Shown here in pieces: positions 1 through 6,438 of a stretch of 7,484 bases of DNA. Origin of the DNA: Gammaproteobacteria bacterium (GTDB lineage Bacteria > Pseudomonadota > Gammaproteobacteria > Pseudomonadales > Azotimanducaceae); NCBI GenBank assembly GCA_002715785.1, contig PBAA01000009.1, positions 30,537 through 38,020 of the forward strand. The letters are read 5' to 3'. Position numbers and translations under genes: made by a program. Each line of letters opens with the position of its first letter. The first letter of the stretch is position 1. Below the pieces are notes generated by a model that was not told the origin of the DNA, made no database searches, and was given only the letters and a program-made list of their open reading frames with translations.

Positions 1-13
1 AGATTCGAAATCG

Positions 14-1186
14 CTACAGAGGCTCATCAAACTCACGGACAAGCCTCAAGGACTCCCACAAACGGCAGCTCGGACATTGCCAAAACAACAAGCGTCCGGC
101 AAATCCGCAATTCTGACATCGATATTTAGGTCGTAAAGAAATTAAGGACTCGGTATACGCCCGAACTCCGCGCATATCCGACAGTGGTATATCCTCTTTT
201 GCAACCTCATATTCTTCGATAAACCGACTAAACCCCGATAGCGACGGATGTCTCATCAGTTGCGTTCCAAGGAATTCAATCGCGGATTCAGATCCTTCTC
301 CATCTGCCTTCAACGTAGCGAGCTCGTCGACCAATCGAACATCGGGATGATCCTCAACGGCTCGCTCCAAGAAATCCATGTAATCCGCCTTAGCGCCGAG
401 GGCTTTGCATGCGTCTCTGAATATCTCCAACGTCTCTGAAGCTAATTCCGGTCGAATCGTTTGTGCTTCGCGCAAATGTCGAAGTGCCTTGCGATAATTT
501 TTTGACTCAAATTCAACGCGGGCGAATGTCATCGCAACCCGAAAACAGTTTTGATAGTCCGAGGCCCGTTCAATAAAGTCACGTGCCTGGCTCAGCTCGC
601 GCCGCGTTAACGATTCATCGCATCGCTCACACAAAAAATGGGCCAGCGCCATGCGTATTGTGCCGTCATCGTTTTCAAGAAGCTTTTGACCGATTTCCTC
701 CGCTCGTTCCCAGTCACGTTCGCGCTGATATATCTCTAGTAAATGACCGAGAGCCGTTTGACGAACCTCGACTTTGTGAACAAGGTCATCAAGCAGGTGT
801 TCGGCCCTATCGTGCAATCCGGCCTGCAAATAATCGCGCGCCAATTCGAGTTCGGCTTGCACTTTATTTTCTCGAGTAAGGCCCCGTCGTTCCAATACGT
901 TCTGATGAATACGTATCGCCTTGTCAACCTCACCGCGCCGACGCACCAACGTGCCTAACGCCAGGTGGGTATCGATAGTTTCGTCATCCACCGGCAACGC
1001 CTTGATGAACGTGTCGATTGCGAGATCCGGCCTTTCGTTTAGGAGGTGATTTAGACCTTGGAAGTAATCGCGCGCCGGTATCGGCCCGGTGTCACTATGG
1101 CTTCTTGAGCCTGCCGACCGTCCAACTATGAAGCCTAGAACCGACACAACGATTGCGACGAAAAAAAATGCCGTGAGACCCTCCAT
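14..1186 (-). CDS. lapB: Lipopolysaccharide assembly protein B (YciM), TPR protein with rubredoxin-like end
   Basis: Inner-membrane-anchored adaptor that in E. coli brings LpxC to the FtsH protease and so sets the rate of lipid A synthesis. 390 residues, against 389 in E. coli. One N-terminal transmembrane helix (about 5-23, AFFFVAIVVSVLGFIVG) is followed by ARDYFQGLNHLLNERPDLAI (38-57), the first of a chain of tetratricopeptide repeats running to about residue 330. RGEVDKAIRIHQ and RDYLQAGLHDRAE match E. coli closely. The C-terminal rubredoxin-type metal site has CQNC (357-360) and CPSC (371-374), all four cysteines intact and needed for function in E. coli. The ATG at 1186 is preceded by GGGAAAG within an inverted repeat. 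The lapA-lapB gap is 99 bp, much wider than the few bases I recall for E. coli. Confidence 0.97.
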   Translation of the reverse strand: MEGLTAFFFVAIVVSVLGFIVGRSAGSRSHSDTGPIPARDYFQGLNHLLNERPDLAIDTFIKALPVDDETIDTHLALGTLVRRRGEVDKAIRIHQNVLERRGLTRENKVQAELELARDYLQAGLHDRAEHLLDDLVHKVEVRQTALGHLLEIYQRERDWERAEEIGQKLLENDDGTIRMALAHFLCERCDESLTRRELSQARDFIERASDYQNCFRVAMTFARVEFESKNYRKALRHLREAQTIRPELASETLEIFRDACKALGAKADYMDFLERAVEDHPDVRLVDELATLKADGEGSESAIEFLGTQLMRHPSLSGFSRFIEEYEVAKEDIPLSDMRGVRAYTESLISLRPKYRCQNCGFAGRLLFWQCPSCRLWESLRLVREFDEPL

Positions 1187-1228
1187 CGCACTTTCCCAGT
1201 TTCGAAACCAGCCCCTGAAACGGGAAAG
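1187..1228 (-). promoter_or_regulatory. Inverted repeat covering the lapB ribosome binding site
   Basis: On the coding strand CTTTCCC-GTTTC (1228-1217) can pair with GAAAC-T-GGGAAAG (1203-1191): 12 Watson-Crick pairs with one bulged T and a 13-base loop. The 3' arm contains the GGGA/GGAAAG stretch that is the only ribosome-binding-site candidate for lapB, seven bases from its ATG. No T-run follows the stem, so it does not look like an intrinsic terminator. The loop and 3' arm also contain a palindrome, GTTTCGAAAC (1208-1199), that could form a smaller competing hairpin and free the site. The repeat is read directly; translational control of lapB is inferred. Confidence 0.5.
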
Positions 1229-1285
1229 CTTCTTCTAACGCGTCGGATATGTCTACGTGTCTCTTTTTGAGCTTGATTCTTGGTC

Positions 1286-1585
1286 CTAGTCGAGCTTTGA
1301 CTCGTACTTATGCTCTTTTTGTAACTGAAATGATTTGTCGCCACTTACGCCCGGATTCTTTGTAGTTTTCCTTTCACGGGTTTTTGCTCGAAAAAATAAC
1401 ACGATCGCAAGTAGCAATCCCAACCCCAAGCCAGCCGAGAATGTTATTGCTAACCAGACAAACAACGGCAGTTGAGCCGACCGGAAATCAAATAACGATA
1501 AAGAAACCACAGATGAATTTTCAATCGCAAACAATGCTGCTAGTCCGGTAATAGCAATACCAAGAAAAAACAGCAAAACCTTCAT
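1286..1585 (-). CDS. lapA: Lipopolysaccharide assembly protein A (YciS/DUF1049 family), inner-membrane protein
   Basis: Small inner-membrane partner of LapB. 99 residues with two hydrophobic segments: about 2-21 (KVLLFFLGIAITGLAALFAI) and about 39-66, glycine-rich (GLGLGLLLAI). AIENSS after the first helix corresponds to the conserved AQN/ENxxxV stretch of the family. The basic C-terminal end (KTRERKTTK onward) should be cytoplasmic; the coiled-coil tail of E. coli LapA is shortened here. I start at ATG 1585, matching the MKxLL beginning of homologues, with GGGGAA upstream as ribosome binding site. A GTG at 1588 immediately before it is the alternative and adds one residue. In E. coli lapA and lapB are co-transcribed and partly heat-shock controlled; I found no convincing heat-shock promoter in the 77 bp before this gene. 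The family call rests on hydropathy, length and the lapB neighbour. Confidence 0.9.
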   Translation of the reverse strand: MKVLLFFLGIAITGLAALFAIENSSVVSLSLFDFRSAQLPLFVWLAITFSAGLGLGLLLAIVLFFRAKTRERKTTKNPGVSGDKSFQLQKEHKYESKLD

Positions 1586-1662
1586 CACATAGCTTCCCCG
1601 GATTGCGATTGGTGCGTCGGATTATTCCAGGGTGCTGCTAGAGCTAATACCAGTGAACGAGT
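1586..1662 (-). other. Short ihfB-lapA intergenic spacer
   Basis: The 77 bases between the ihfB TAA and the lapA start hold the lapA ribosome binding site (GGGGAA, five bases before the GTG, eight before the ATG). I see no hairpin followed by a T-run and no good -35/-10 pair, so read-through from ihfB into lapA is plausible. An ATG at 1590 is in another frame and is followed at once by TGA. Confidence 0.5.
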
Positions 1663-1974
1663 TTATATGTCGTCGGATAACGAGTCGTCCGCCAGAGCCC
1701 CATTTATTCGATCTCGGAGCTCTTTTCCAGGCTTAAAATGTGGCACATATTTTCCCATCAAACCTACGGATTCGCCCGTTTTAGGGTTGCGACCAATACG
1801 CGGCGTACGGTAGTGAAGAGAAAAACTTCCAAAGCCGCGAATTTCAATTCGGGCTCCATTAGAAAGCGTCGACGACATGTGCTCCAACATCTCTTTGATT
1901 GCAAGTTCTACGTCCTTCGACGACAACTGAGAGTGTTTAGCAGTAATTCGCTCTATAAGTTCCGACTTTGTCAT
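1663..1974 (-). CDS. ihfB: Integration host factor beta subunit
   Basis: Forms the IHF heterodimer with IhfA, binding and sharply bending DNA at specific sites in transcription, replication and recombination. 103 residues, against 94 in E. coli. The body is close to E. coli IhfB from MTKSELIERI through EIRGFGSFSLHYR (44-56) and GRNPKTG (61-67) to KYVPHFKPGKELRDR (75-89). Glu44 and Arg46, which read the TTR half of the site, and the intercalating Pro64 are present. The start was set at ATG 1974 because the family begins MTKSEL; an in-frame ATG at 2001 would add nine unconserved residues. A G-rich CCGGGGG stretch ahead of 1974 can serve as ribosome binding site. The acidic tail after residue 91 (GALADDSLSDDI) is longer than the E. 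coli end. IhfB proper rather than HU is supported by the IHF-specific N-terminus. Confidence 0.97.
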   Translation of the reverse strand: MTKSELIERITAKHSQLSSKDVELAIKEMLEHMSSTLSNGARIEIRGFGSFSLHYRTPRIGRNPKTGESVGLMGKYVPHFKPGKELRDRINGALADDSLSDDI

Positions 1975-2042
1975 TGCCCCCGGCACACAGATCCAGCCCA
2001 AATGAAACTACCACAGCAAAATCCACCCTACAAGCAAATTTC

Positions 2043-2080
2043 CTTATAATTCATATAGTTGGAGTTCTACAGAGAAACAA
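2043..2080 (-). promoter_or_regulatory. Possible sigma-70 promoter for ihfB in the rpsA-ihfB gap
   Basis: On the coding strand TTGTTT (2080-2075) is followed after 17 bases by TATATG (2057-2052). A second -10-like hexamer, TATAAG (2048-2043), lies just downstream. The 154-bp gap between rpsA and ihfB (1975-2128) is the longest non-coding stretch in the window, and E. coli ihfB is known to have its own promoter in the same gap. The -35 match is only moderate, so this is a candidate. I see no convincing terminator after rpsA. Confidence 0.3.
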
Positions 2081-2128
2081 CTCGCACGGACCTTCTATCG
2101 ATAAAATCAGTCGATATTGGTCGGAATA

Positions 2129-3844
2129 TTACTCGGTCGGGCTGACCTCTTCTGCCTCGTCCTCGTCATCATCGGAATCCATCTGCGCTTTGATTAAGGC
2201 ACCCAGGGTTGTTGCACCAGGACGAGCTTCGTCTTGCTCCTGATACTCCCGGTGCACCTCTTTTTCATCATCAATCTCTCTGGATTTGGCTGAAAGGGTA
2301 ATCTCCCGATTCTTACGATCGAGACCCAAAATTTTCACTTCGAGCTCATCCCCAATATTCAGCGACTGTCGGGCGTCATCAACCGACTCAATACTAATTT
2401 CAGAAGCCTTCAAGACGCCTTCCACTCCATCGGAGAGACTTAAAACCGCGAGTTTTTCTTCAACCTCAATCACGGTCCCTTGAACCACGCTTCCTCGGTC
2501 GTTCTCCGAGACAAAATCAGAAAATGGGTCCTTCTCGAGCTGCTTAACACCAAGCGAAATCCGTTCTCGCTCGGTATCAATTGCCAGGATAACCGTTTCG
2601 AGCTCTTCACCTTTGCTATAGCGACGAACAGCTGTCTCGCCAGCTTCATCCCACGATATATCTGATAGATGCACTAATCCGTCGATTCCACCGTCGAGGC
2701 CAATGAATACCCCAAAATCCGTGATGGATTTAATCTTGCCAGATATGCGATCCCCTTCAGCATGTTTACTTCCGAATTCACCCCATGGATTCTCCCGACA
2801 TTGCTTGATTCCCAAAGAGATTCGACGGCGTTCTTCGTCGATATCCAACACCATGACTTCTACCTCGTCGCCAACAGTCACGACTTTTGAAGGATGTATA
2901 TTTTTGTTGGTCCAATCCATTTCCGAAACATGAACAAGCCCCTCGACACCCTCCTCGATTTCCGCGAAGCATCCGTAATCAGTCAGATTCGTAACAACCG
3001 CCTGGACTCGGGTGTTCTCCGGATAGCGACCTTTGATTTCCACCCATGGGTCATCTCCAAGCTGTTTCATGCCAAGCGAAACTCGATTTTTTTCGCGGTC
3101 AAACTTAAGTATCTTGACTGGCAATTCGTCGCCTACATTCACCATTTCACTCGGATGCCGAATTCGTCGCCAAGCCATATCAGTGATGTGCAACAGGCCG
3201 TCGATTCCTCCTAAATCTACAAACGCTCCATAATCCGTTAGATTCTTGACAACCCCATTGACTTCCTGACCCTCTTCGAGTGAACCAAGCAGCGCGTCAC
3301 GTTCTTCGCTATTTTCTTGTTCAAGTACCGCCCGACGAGAAACCACAACATTATTTCTCTTCTGATCGAGTTTTATCACTTTGAACTCTAGCGGTTTGCC
3401 TTCAAGGTGAATCGTTTCTCTCAGCGGTCGAATGTCCACCAGCGACCCAGGTAAAAACGCTCTAATGTCATCGATATCTACAGTAAAGCCGCCCTTAACT
3501 TTTCCATTCATAACTCCGATCACGGGTTGGTTGTCGTTGAATGCGTCTTCCAACATCTCCCAAGACTCCGCACGACGTGCCTTTTCGCGAGATAGGCGTG
3601 TTTCTCCAAATCCATCGTCGACGGCCTCCATCGCAACCTTAACCTGATCGCCTATTTCGACGCTGAACTCGCCGCTCTCGCTGACGAATTGATTTCGAGG
3701 AATTACCCCCTCCGACTTCAACCCTGCATGGACTACAACCCACTCGCTGTCGATGTCCACCACGGTACCAATTACGATCGAGCCCGGCACCATCTCAACC
3801 GTGCCGAGACTCTCTTCGAACAGATCTGCGAAACTTTCGCTCAT
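2129..3844 (-). CDS. rpsA: 30S ribosomal protein S1
   Basis: Binds mRNA on the small subunit, unfolds leaders and delivers them to the decoding channel; essential in Gammaproteobacteria. 571 residues, against 557 in E. coli. Six S1/OB-fold repeats lie at roughly 20-86, 105-171, 191-259, 276-346, 363-433 and 449-518. The first two are divergent and in E. coli dock S1 to the ribosome. The middle repeats share the RNA-binding pattern, for example NLTDYGAFVDLGGIDGLLH (201-219), NLTDYGCF (286-293) and SITDFGVF (373-380). The tail contains a TTLGALIKAQM segment (545-555), which I recall from Pseudomonas-type S1, followed by a very acidic end (DSDDDEDEAEE, 556-566). The start follows an AGGA site 11 bp after cmk. 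Autogenous translational repression by S1 is known in E. coli; whether it operates here is unclear from sequence. Confidence 0.98.
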   Translation of the reverse strand: MSESFADLFEESLGTVEMVPGSIVIGTVVDIDSEWVVVHAGLKSEGVIPRNQFVSESGEFSVEIGDQVKVAMEAVDDGFGETRLSREKARRAESWEMLEDAFNDNQPVIGVMNGKVKGGFTVDIDDIRAFLPGSLVDIRPLRETIHLEGKPLEFKVIKLDQKRNNVVVSRRAVLEQENSEERDALLGSLEEGQEVNGVVKNLTDYGAFVDLGGIDGLLHITDMAWRRIRHPSEMVNVGDELPVKILKFDREKNRVSLGMKQLGDDPWVEIKGRYPENTRVQAVVTNLTDYGCFAEIEEGVEGLVHVSEMDWTNKNIHPSKVVTVGDEVEVMVLDIDEERRRISLGIKQCRENPWGEFGSKHAEGDRISGKIKSITDFGVFIGLDGGIDGLVHLSDISWDEAGETAVRRYSKGEELETVILAIDTERERISLGVKQLEKDPFSDFVSENDRGSVVQGTVIEVEEKLAVLSLSDGVEGVLKASEISIESVDDARQSLNIGDELEVKILGLDRKNREITLSAKSREIDDEKEVHREYQEQDEARPGATTLGALIKAQMDSDDDEDEAEEVSPTE

Positions 3845-3848
3845 GGTT

Positions 3849-3852
3849 TCCT
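3849..3852 (-). promoter_or_regulatory. Ribosome binding site of rpsA
   Basis: The coding strand reads ATAGGAAACC directly before the rpsA ATG. AGGA is a recognisable Shine-Dalgarno core, four bases from the start codon, and sits in the 11-bp gap after the cmk TGA. It supports the ATG at 3844 as the S1 start. The E. coli rpsA leader is known for a weak site compensated by leader structure, so this conventional-looking site is slightly unexpected. Confidence 0.55.
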
Positions 3853-3855
3853 ATC

Positions 3856-4542
3856 TCAGTTGGTAATCAGGAGCCCTTTGCCCTGTGCGGTTGCAAGCGC
3901 TTTCTCTAAAACCTCACCAACCGAAAGGTTCGTGCTGTCCAGAACGCATGCATCCGAAGCTACTTTGAGCGGCGAAAAACTCCGAGTCTTATCGCGCTCA
4001 TCCCGCTCTTTAATGCTTTGAAAAAGGTCGGGCAGGCTAACATTCAGACCCTTATCTTTCAACTCAGCGTATCGCCTTCGCGCCCGTTCTTGGGGGCTCG
4101 CATCCAAGTAAATCTTCAACTTTGCGTCGGGAAAAACCACCGTACCCATGTCACGTCCGTCCGCAACCAATCCCGGTAGCTTACGAAATTCCTTCTGACG
4201 GATTACCAAAGCAGATCGCACTTTTTCTCGTTTTGCCACAAGGCTGGCAAAACGAGTCGCTTCCTCGCCACGAATAGCTTCGGTTACATCTCTACCATTT
4301 ATAAACAAAGTCGGACTTCGTGCAGTTTCAAAGCGTATGTCTACCGACTCTACAACTTGTTGCAGCGCTTCATCGTCATCAACAGCTATCTCCAGAAGAT
4401 GGGCTTGCAGGCCGACAACTCGGTAGAGGCTTCCACTGTCGAGAAGGTGCCAACCAAGCTTTCTCGCTATCGCCCGCGCCAGCGTTCCTTTTCCGGACCC
4501 ACTTGGTCCATCGACGCAAATGACGGGGGCTAATTCAACCAT
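3856..4542 (-). CDS. cmk: Cytidylate kinase (CMP/dCMP kinase)
   Basis: Phosphorylates CMP and dCMP to the diphosphates with ATP, recycling cytidine nucleotides from RNA and lipid turnover. 228 residues, against 227 in E. coli. The P-loop is GPSGSGKGT (12-20, Lys18). DSGSLYR (35-41) supplies the nucleobase-contacting Ser36 and Arg41. ADGRDMGTVVFPDA (127-140) holds Arg130 and Asp131 of the monophosphate site, and the lid includes ERDERDKTR (179-187) with Arg180 and Arg187. No key residue is missing. The ATG lies inside the last codons of tyrA, giving an 8-bp overlap, and no clear Shine-Dalgarno is visible, so translation probably depends on ribosomes finishing tyrA. It is followed after 11 bp by rpsA, a pairing conserved across Gammaproteobacteria. 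The neighbour expected upstream, aroA, is absent. Confidence 0.97.
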   Translation of the reverse strand: MVELAPVICVDGPSGSGKGTLARAIARKLGWHLLDSGSLYRVVGLQAHLLEIAVDDDEALQQVVESVDIRFETARSPTLFINGRDVTEAIRGEEATRFASLVAKREKVRSALVIRQKEFRKLPGLVADGRDMGTVVFPDAKLKIYLDASPQERARRRYAELKDKGLNVSLPDLFQSIKERDERDKTRSFSPLKVASDACVLDSTNLSVGEVLEKALATAQGKGLLITN

Positions 4543-5356
4543 CCAGGCGTCTTTTATAATCGCTTATGCTCGTCAACATCCGTTGCAATTTATCGGAATC
4601 GTTCTGGGCAGCGTTTTGAAGATTCTCAAGAAGTCGTATCAATTCGTCCAGCTTCCTTCGCACACGCCCCGCATTATCCACCAATATCTGTTGCCAAATT
4701 GTCGCATCCGATCCTGCTATTCGAGTCATATCTCGGAATCCATCACCAATTCGATCACGGAGGCGCGCGTCGCTGTTTGCAAGGAGTTCCACCAACGCAA
4801 AGCTGATCAAATGAGGTAAGTGAGAAACCGTGGCCATGTCATCATCGTGTTCCTGCGGAGCTTGTCTTATCACGCGAGCACCGAGCCGAGACCAAGTTTT
4901 TTCGATGGTTTCTGCGGCGGTCGCGTTGGTATTTTTTACGGGTGTCATGACTACAGTGCGATCTTGGAATAGGTCAGCGTCTGCAGCAGCTGCTCCTTGA
5001 CGGTCCGAACCCGCTATTGGATGACATGGGACAAAGTGGGTGGGAACGGATTCAAACGCCTCTATTACGGGAACCTTAACACTGCCCGTGTCAAATATAG
5101 GGATGTTCGAACCATATTTACGCTGAACTTCATTTACCGACTCGACAATCTCTTGAGTGGGTACGGCCACGCAAACCAGATCAGGCTGCTGAGTCACTTC
5201 ACGCCATTTATCAATTACTCCGAGCTTTTTCGCCTCGATGAGCGCATTTTCATCGACGTCGAAACCAATCACGGTCTCGACTAACTGTGCTTTCTTGGCA
5301 GCGAGAGCGAACGAGCCTCCGATCAATCCGGTCCCAATTACCAGGAGGATGCTCAA
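4535..5356 (-). CDS. tyrA: Prephenate dehydrogenase, monofunctional
   Basis: Oxidatively decarboxylates prephenate to 4-hydroxyphenylpyruvate for tyrosine synthesis, in the cytoplasm. The 273-residue protein starts with a Rossmann dinucleotide-binding motif, GTGLIGG (8-14). Asp33 at the end of the second strand (GFDVD) suggests preference for NAD over NADP. HPIAGSDRQG (112-121) contains the catalytic His112, and HLPHL (179-183) and TRIAGSD (211-217) are further family signatures. There is no fused chorismate mutase (as in E. coli TyrA), no AroA (as in Pseudomonas TyrA-AroA) and no ACT domain. The start is a TTG at 5356: the preceding in-frame codon is a TAG stop, and any later start would damage the first beta strand and the glycine motif. 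The TTGA at 5353-5356 is shared with the hisC stop, and the 3' end overlaps cmk by 8 bp. Identity is firm; cofactor preference is inferred. Confidence 0.94.
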   Translation of the reverse strand: MSILLVIGTGLIGGSFALAAKKAQLVETVIGFDVDENALIEAKKLGVIDKWREVTQQPDLVCVAVPTQEIVESVNEVQRKYGSNIPIFDTGSVKVPVIEAFESVPTHFVPCHPIAGSDRQGAAAADADLFQDRTVVMTPVKNTNATAAETIEKTWSRLGARVIRQAPQEHDDDMATVSHLPHLISFALVELLANSDARLRDRIGDGFRDMTRIAGSDATIWQQILVDNAGRVRRKLDELIRLLENLQNAAQNDSDKLQRMLTSISDYKRRLDG

Positions 5357-6438
5357 CTAATCTGACTTAGCGCATCAAGAAAGCGCGCATTCTCATCGGG
5401 TAATCCGACGGTGACTCGCAGGTGTTCGTTCATACCGTAATTCCTTAATGGACGTACGATGACTCCTCGCTTGAGAAGGCCCTGATATATCCCATGGGAA
5501 GCCTTCCCGCACTCAAAACTGATGAAATTCCCTAACGAGGAAATAGGGGAGTACCCAAGTTTATTGAGACCGTCGACTAGATAGTCCATGCCCGAGGTAT
5601 TCAGCTTTCGACTGGTCCCGACGAAATCATCATCGTTCAGTGCAGCCTCCGCCGCGACCAACGCCAACGTATTGACGTTGAAGGGCTGGCGAATCCGATT
5701 CATTAGATTTGCAAAGTCCGCGGAAGTAACACTGTAGCCGATACGCATTGCAGCCAAGCCGTGAATTTTTGAAAAAGTACGGGTCACAATTAGGTTGGGA
5801 TAGTCGACGAGCATCTTTACACCATCGGGATAGTCGTTCCGATCGACATATTCAAAATAGGCCTCATCCAGCACCACCCAGACTTGTTCCGGCACCCGGT
5901 TCAGAAATTTCTCTAAATTATTCTTATTGACCCAAGTCCCGGTCGGATTGTTTGGATTCGCTATATAGACGATCCGAGTCCCGGAATCGATCGCCGCCGC
6001 CATCCCATCCAAATCGTGTCCCCAATCTACCGCAGATACAGGCCTTACCTTGCCGTGGGCTGCGGTTATCGCGAGGGGATACACGACGAAACAATATTCA
6101 TCAACGATTCCAACCGATCCCGGCGAAAGAGCTACTCGAGCTGCCAGTTCTAGAACGTCGTTCGAACCATTTCCCAACGTTATTTGCGTTTCGTCAACAT
6201 CCAAGCGATCTGCAAGCATACGTTTCAGCCGATATCCCGTGCTATCGGGATACCTCGATAGGCCCGAGGTTGCATCAGTAAGAGCTTGCTGTACGCCTAG
6301 TCCAGGCCCCCTCGGATTTTCGTTACTTGCGAGCTTGATCGCACCGCCAATACCCATTTCGCGACTAAGTTCTTCTATTGGTTTTCCCGGCTGATATGGT
6401 GCTAACTCGAGCACACGAGAATTGATGTTCTCCATCAT
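5353..6438 (-). CDS. hisC: Histidinol-phosphate / aromatic aminotransferase, HisC family
   Basis: PLP-dependent class I/II (fold type I) aminotransferase of 361 residues, the usual HisC length. SNEN at 38-41 and YPD at 63-65 mark the substrate and cofactor regions. NPNNPTG (161-167) and DEAY (191-194) contain the Asn and Asp that hold the pyridoxal ring. K224 in TFSKIHGLAAMRIGY is the Schiff-base lysine and R232 the carboxylate-binding arginine. The family makes histidinol phosphate from imidazole-acetol phosphate, and many members also transaminate phenylpyruvate and 4-hydroxyphenylpyruvate. Sitting between pheA and tyrA, this copy probably serves Phe/Tyr synthesis (a hisC2-type paralogue); that role is inferred from context. 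The start is ATG at 6438, followed directly by a second ATG; the first forms an ATGA overlap with the pheA stop. There is no strong Shine-Dalgarno, so translational coupling to pheA is likely. Confidence 0.93.
   Translation of the reverse strand: MMENINSRVLELAPYQPGKPIEELSREMGIGGAIKLASNENPRGPGLGVQQALTDATSGLSRYPDSTGYRLKRMLADRLDVDETQITLGNGSNDVLELAARVALSPGSVGIVDEYCFVVYPLAITAAHGKVRPVSAVDWGHDLDGMAAAIDSGTRIVYIANPNNPTGTWVNKNNLEKFLNRVPEQVWVVLDEAYFEYVDRNDYPDGVKMLVDYPNLIVTRTFSKIHGLAAMRIGYSVTSADFANLMNRIRQPFNVNTLALVAAEAALNDDDFVGTSRKLNTSGMDYLVDGLNKLGYSPISSLGNFISFECGKASHGIYQGLLKRGVIVRPLRNYGMNEHLRVTVGLPDENARFLDALSQIS

Noticed and set aside
583..879. Plus-strand reading frame opposite lapB
   Set aside because: It lies fully within conserved LapB TPR coding sequence and shows no recognisable domain.
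1191..1228. lapA-lapB inverted repeat as an intrinsic terminator
   Set aside because: The stem is followed by TGCGATG rather than a T-run, and its arm contains the lapB ribosome binding site.
1972..2001. Longer IhfB starting at ATG 2001
   Set aside because: The extra nine residues (MGWICVPGA) are not part of the family, whereas the 1974 start gives the conserved MTKSEL beginning.
2096..2116. Inverted repeat TATCGA/TCGATA after rpsA as a terminator
   Set aside because: The stem is only 6 bp and AT-rich, and no T-run follows on the coding strand.
2101..2116. IHF binding site upstream of ihfB
   Set aside because: TATCGA-CTGA-TTT differs from the WATCAANNNNTTR consensus at two conserved positions; too weak to claim.
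4553..4576. TTGACG and TATAAA near the end of tyrA as a cmk/rpsA promoter
   Set aside because: Both hexamers match well but are only 12 bases apart, far short of the usual 16-18, and no alternative -35 at proper spacing was found.
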